Source: Eubacterium sp.
Lineage (GTDB): Bacteria; Bacillota; Clostridia; Lachnospirales; Lachnospiraceae
Assembly (NCBI GenBank): GCA_024681495.1
Contig: JAILAS010000100.1
Span: 1-7,254 of the forward strand
Reading direction: 5' to 3'
Length of the DNA: 7,254 bases
The position numbers were made by a program, and so were the translations under genes. Each line of letters starts with the position of its first letter. The first letter of the stretch is position 1. The notes beneath the pieces are model-generated. The model saw only the letters and a list, made by a program, of their open reading frames with translations, ran no database searches and was not told the DNA's origin. Positions 1 to 6,000 of the stretch are shown here, piece by piece.

Positions 1-3000
1 TGGGCGGCAGCCGACGCGTCTTTGAGCACGGCTGACACGGTTGACACGGCCGGCACGACCGGCACGGCCGGCGCGACCGACACGGCCGGCACGAACACTG
101 ACGCGGCAGGCGCCGGATCAGCCGGCACATCAGCCGATGCCGACACGCAGATTAGCGCGCAGGCCAACACTCTGACGGCCGACGATGTCGACTATCAGGT
201 AGACAGTTGGGCAGAGCTGAGCGTGGCCGCCACCAGCGGCGGTACCATTCAGCTGACCGATGACTGCGTAGCGGATGGCAGCGACAGTTACATTAATATC
301 CCGGAGAACGTGACGGTCACCCTGGATCTGAACGGCTATGTCATCGACAGAAACATGGCCGGGAGTAGTCCCACTAATGCGGGTAAAGTTATCTGTAACG
401 AGGGAACTCTCGTTATAAAGGACAGCACCCCGACCAGAACCCACACGCTTTATAAGAACAATACCTCGGGTGTATTTACCGTAAATGACATGAGTTCCGA
501 CGCTGATAATTACACTCAGGTTACTACCACCAGCGGAAGCGCCATAACCGGCGGCACTCTTTACGGCGGCGCCATCACCGGAGGGTATGTATTATCGAGC
601 TATGGCGGAGGAATATATAACACAGGAACCCTGACTATAAACGGCGGCACCATATGTGGAAATGTTTCCCAGTATGGTGGCGGAGGAATATACAATACCG
701 GCAGCCTGACCATAAACGATGGTGAGATAAGCGGCAATTCAGCACCGGCCAATAGTGGATACGGCGGCGGAGTCAGTAACTATGAAGCATCCCAAATAGT
801 GATAAACGGTGGCAAAATATGTGGAAACTACAGCATTAATGGCGGTGGAGGCTTTTATGATTACGGAAGCGAATACATTGAGATTAACGGCGGAACCTTT
901 TCGGGAAATACAGCTGCACGTGGAGGCGGTATATATACCACCAGTAGCACTCAGGAAATTGTAATAAATGATGCCACAATTACGGAAAACGAGGCAGAGC
1001 AGTGCGCCGGAGCGTGCATTTACTGCAATAAAATCACTGTAAACGATGCGACGGTTTCGGAAAATACTGCGGAATCTGGCAGTGATATATGGAGTTGCGG
1101 AATACTTATAGGTTATGCGTATGCATATATTTACGATATAACAGTGTCCAATAACACCGGGCATACTTCATACGGCGATGTGTGGGGTGCCGGAATGGTC
1201 TTCGATGAATGCGAAACCATCATCTACGACGCAGATATATACGGAAACTCGGCCACCACGGATTCCGGAACGGTTTACGGCGGAGGAATCTACAACTATG
1301 ACTGGAATCTGGAAATACAGGGTGGCGATATCCACGACAACGAAGCAGATTACGGCGGAGGACTGTACATTCTTGAAGATTATTATCAAGTTGAGGTAAA
1401 TATATCCGGAGGAAGCATTCATGACAACACCGCAGAGTACGGCGGTGGCGTTTATAACAAATATTGCGACCTGGCCCTTTCAGGAGGCGAAATCACCGAC
1501 AATACCGCAACCGCGGCGGCAGGCGGTGTGGGCCTCTATTCTGAATATACGACGCTTAACATATCCGGCTCCCCCGTGGTCGCCGGCAATGTGGTAGAAA
1601 CCACCGAATCCACCACCGATAACAATATTTACCTGCCCTCTGGATTTGTTTTGACCGTGACCGACGAGTTGTCTGCCGGTGCGGACGTGGGCATCACCAT
1701 GGAGAATGGCACGGGCGAATTCGCCGAGGCAAAAGCATCTTCCAATATAGATATTGCCGGGTACCAGAATTACTTTAAATCGGACAGTGTCTCCTACGGC
1801 GTGGCAGCAGAGGACGACCATTTAAAACTCGTTTCGGCCACCAATGCGGCCACCTGGGACGAAGTTCAGGCAGCCCTCGCGAACGGCGGCAACGTGGTTT
1901 TGACCGCCAATATCACCGCGGACTCCGACGATACGGCATTGACCGTTCCCGAGGGAGTAACAGCCATCCTGGATTTGAACGGATATGTAATCGACCGCGG
2001 CCTTTGTGCGGGCGCCGAAGCTTCCGGCAGCGTCATTGTAAACAACGGCGATCTCACCGTGAGGGACAGCGATTCGGACAAGGAAAACACCTTATACAAG
2101 AACGCTTCCACGGGCGTTTACACATCTTCCGACAAGAGCTCTGATTCCGGCTACACCGCGGTAACGGTGGAGGGCGGAGCCATCACGGGAGGATACAGCA
2201 CCGGGGATGGAGGAGCCATAAAGAACCTTTCCACACTGACCCTTGCCTCCGGCAATATCATAGGAAACGCGACCGGGTCCAATGGCGGAGCCATATACAA
2301 CGCCGATACCACATGCATCTATGACGGCGATATCAGCGAAAACTCCGCCGCTCAGAAGGGAACAAACTCAGGCTTCGGAGGCGGCGTATACGGCGCAGAG
2401 GGTAGTTATACTATTATTCAGGACGCGCAGATAAGCGGGAACACTGCTGCATCCGGAGGAGGCGCGGCTGCATATAACGCAAGTCTGTACATCACAGACT
2501 CGGAGATAACGGAAAACGAGGCGTCCCGCGGCGGAGCCGTTTTCAGCGATGGCTCGACTACCGACCTCGACGTAGTCACGATCTCCGGAAACGAGGCAGA
2601 TTACGCCGGCGGAATATACTGCAGCGGCGGATACCTGACCTGTGTGGATGCAGTAATCTCGGGCAACAGTTCGACCTCCTATGGCGGAGTTTACGTGGAG
2701 GACTGCGGCTTTGAGGTTTACGGAGCGGTTGACATAACAAATAACACCGCGGGTGACGACGATACAAATGTCTATCTGGTGGAAGACCAGATGATATCCG
2801 TTTCGGACGGCATCGCAGATGCCGCCAATATCGGCGTAACCATGGCTGTCGGCGGCGGAGATTTCGCCGAGCCCGGCACCGGACTGGACAGCCTGCTGGG
2901 TTATGAGCATTGCTTTACAGCCGATAACTCGAAGTACGGAGTGCTTCTGAACGGAAACAATCTTACCTTGTCGAGGGCCACATACGTGGATTCGTGGGAC

Positions 3001-6000
3001 GAGCTCTCCGAGGCGCTTTCGACGGGCGGCTTCATTAAGCTTTCCGGAAACTGCGTGGCGGACTCTTCCGACACAGTAATAGAGATTGCGTCCACTGTTA
3101 CGGCCATTCTCGACCTGAACGGATATGTGATAGACCGCGGTCTGGCTGCGGCCTCGACCGCTTCGGGTACAGGCTATACATTTAAGAACGAGGGAACGCT
3201 GACCATCGTGGATTCCGGCGTTTCCGCATCTAACACCCTGTACATGAACGACACTACCGGCGTATACACGACGACTGATAAGAGCGGCGTTAGCGGATAT
3301 TCTGAGGTTAACATAACGGGCGGCGCTATTGTCGGCGGATACAGCACTTCGGCAGGAGCTGTCTATAATTCAGGCACATTGAACCTGAGGTACGGCACCA
3401 TTGCCGGAAATGCCACCACCGATGCAGATAACGGCGGCGGAATTTACGCGGCAGACGGAGCAATTAACGTTCAGGGCAGTCCGAGCGTGACGGATAACAC
3501 ATTGGCGGCCACTGATATCGCGGTAGCCTGCAACCTCTATCTGGTCGACGGCGAGGTAATCACTATCGACGGCGCGCTCTCGGGTTCGGCCGACATCGGC
3601 ATCACCATGGCGGACACTGCCGACGTTTTCGCGGTTCCCGACGGGACTGCTGTGACCACTGCAGTGGGATATGAGAGCTACTTTAGCTCTGACAGCGATT
3701 CCTTCGGAGTTTCCAACTATGGCGTAAACCTGCGCCTGGTTACCGCGACGGCGGCTTCGTCCTGGGATGAGCTGGCCGATCTTATGGCCGATGCTAATGG
3801 CGGCTATATCATATTGACGGCCGATTGTGTGGCTGATGAGAATGACTCCGCGCTGGTGGTAAACAGCGGGGCCAGCGTTACTTTGAACCTGAACGGCCAC
3901 GTCATTGACAGGGGGCTCGCGGGAGAAGATACTGCCGAAGATCAGTATGTCATTTCGAACGAAGGAACGCTGGTTATAACGGACAGCAAGCCCAATAAGG
4001 TCAACACATTATATGGGAACCCCAATAACGGCATTTTCTCCACAGAGATGGAGACCGGCTACACAGAAGTGACTGTCATCGGAGGAGTCATCACCGGAGG
4101 AAATAGCAGCAATCAAGGCGGCGGCATCTTTAACACGGGAACGCTTACCTTAAGCGAAGGAAATATTGCCGGAAATTACTGCGGCCAATACGGTGGCGGA
4201 ATATATAACTATTCCGGCGGAAGCGTATATATTGACGGCGGGTACGTAAGCGACAACAACACTAGCTCAAGCGGCTATGGAGGCGGAATCTACAGCGAGG
4301 GAACCATTGTCAGCATAAATGGTGGCTCCGTCACCGGGAATTACGCCCGGTACGGAGGCGGATTGACCGCGATTAACGGAGCTGTCGAGATTTCAGATGG
4401 CGGGATAACTAATAACTATGCGGTATATGCCGGCGGAATGTATTTGGTGAAAGAATCTTCCGGAAGCATTTCGCTTACCGTATCCGGAGGAGAGATAAGC
4501 GGTAACTCGTCACTGTATGGAGGCGGAATCTATGCCATGGTCGATAACTCGGGAGTGTGCCCGATTAGCGTCTCCGGTGGCTCCATAAGCTCAAACGAGG
4601 CAACGTATGAAGGCGGCGGAATGTATCTGGATGGTAGTATCTACGCTACATTGACGCTTGACATGACGGGCGGAGAAATCAGCGAAAACACCGCCGGCGA
4701 ATACGGAGGAGGCATTTGTTCGTCCAACACCGCGATTACGATAGACGATGGAACGATGAGCGGCAACCAGGCCCTGGATTATGATTATTCGGCCGGAGGC
4801 GCAATAAGTGCCGGCAACGGTGAGCTCACCATAAACGGCGGTACCATAAGCTCAAACGAGGCAGCGTATGAAGGCGGCGGAATTGACTTTGGAGCAGATT
4901 ATGTAAACTTCAACATGACCGGTGGAACCATAACCGGGAATGTCGCAACGAATGACGATTCCATTGGTGGCGGAGTAAGCTGCTACGGCAATATGTACAT
5001 GTCCGGCGGAGAAATCAGCGAAAACACCGCTTCGACCGGCGGCGGAATATACTTTAGCAATTTCACCACAGGTACCCCCAGCTCTACCCTGAGCGGCGGA
5101 GTTATCAGCGAGAACTCAGCATCGACCGGCGGCGGAGTTTATTCCTTGAGCAATCTGTACCTGACAGGCACGCAGATAACAAATAACACCGCATCCACCT
5201 CGTACGGCGGAGTCTACATAGATTCGAGCAAATCTTTGTACATGAGTGGAGCACCGGTGATCACGGGCAATACCGAGGCCGACAGCGCCGGCAATGTGTA
5301 TCTGCCGGACGGACAATCAATCACCGTAAACGGAGCAATGTCCGACGGAGCCGAGGTTGGTATCAGCATGGCGGATATGGCGGATGATTTCGCGGTTCCG
5401 GGCGGATCGACAGTTGACGATGTATCAGGTTATATCGGATACTTCGACTCGGATAACGCCGACTACTATGTGGCAGCAAACGACAGTAATCTGCGCCTTG
5501 CTATGGTTACCGAAGTGAACAGCTGGGAGGCATTGTATGGAGCCGTTAGATCCGGGGGAGGCATAAGGCTTATGGGGGACTGCGATTGCATAGACGAGAG
5601 CAAACTCATCACGGTCACCGGCAATGTGACTATCGACCTGAACGGATACACCATAGACCGCGCATGCAGCTCGGCACTTGACTACGGATTCGTTATATAT
5701 GTGTCTTCCGGTGGCTGCCTTACCATTAAGGACAGCAGCACAGATGGCACCGGCACGATTACCGGTGGAAATGCGAACGGCGCAGCATCCGGAATATATT
5801 GCAATGGTGGTACTGTCAGGCTATACGGTGGAAACATCACCGGGAATGTGGGGTATAGTGACAATTCTGCAAATGGCGGCGGAGTGTATGTAGCCGATGG
5901 CATTTTCACCATGAGAGGCGGAACCATAAGCGGCAACACTGTGACGAGCGATTCCGGCAGCGGCGGCGGCGGAGTGTATGTGTCTTCCGGCACGTTTGCC

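Larger units (their letters stand above)
3742..5508 (+). repeat. Module 4: longest module, about 14 beta-helix rungs
   Basis: The header starts with SSWDELADL (W1255), followed by TADCVADEND, LNLNGHVIDRG (1295-1305), NEGTLVITDS, and LYGN followed by GIF. The helix (about 1360-1764) is the longest in the window, with around fourteen rungs. Many are near-consensus, such as GGGIFNTGTLTLSEGNIAGN, GGGMYLDGSIYATLTLDMTG and GGEISENTASTGGGIYF. The cap (from 1765) reads NVYLPDGQSITV, GAEVGISMADMADDFAVPGG and GYIGYFDSD, and is the most canonical of the five. Two internal DNA duplications are visible (4583-4620 with 4844-4881, and 4669-4694 with 5005-5030), suggesting growth by duplication of blocks of rungs. 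Confidence 0.85.

Noticed and set aside
1..30. Signal peptide cleavage region at the first residues (WAADASLS)
   Set aside because: The Ala-rich start is suggestive, but no hydrophobic core or basic n-region is inside the window, so a signal peptide cannot be called.
355..357. ATG at codon 119 as a possible translation start
   Set aside because: It falls just after LDLNGYVIDR inside the module 1 header. The upstream 118 codons are open, and codons 67-118 match the header sequence of the other modules.
1178..1399. Plus-strand off-frame ORF of 73 codons
   Set aside because: It overlaps the real frame 1 gene within module 1 rungs, and nothing in its translation looks like a domain.
739..2111. 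Minus-strand frames of 141, 84, 113 and 81 codons
   Set aside because: All are antisense to module 1 and early module 2, with repeated unrelated composition and no homology I can recognise.
2368..3900. Several minus-strand frames, including ones of 180 and 176 codons
   Set aside because: They are antisense to modules 2-4. Their length follows from the low frequency of TTA, CTA and TCA in the relevant phase of a repetitive gene. No ribosome binding site or domain supports them, and the recurrent Val/Ile/Cys/Arg patterns mirror the beta-helix repeats.
5678..5893. Plus-strand off-frame ORF of 71 codons
   Set aside because: It is a shadow of the module 5 header and first rungs in another frame, with no supporting start context.
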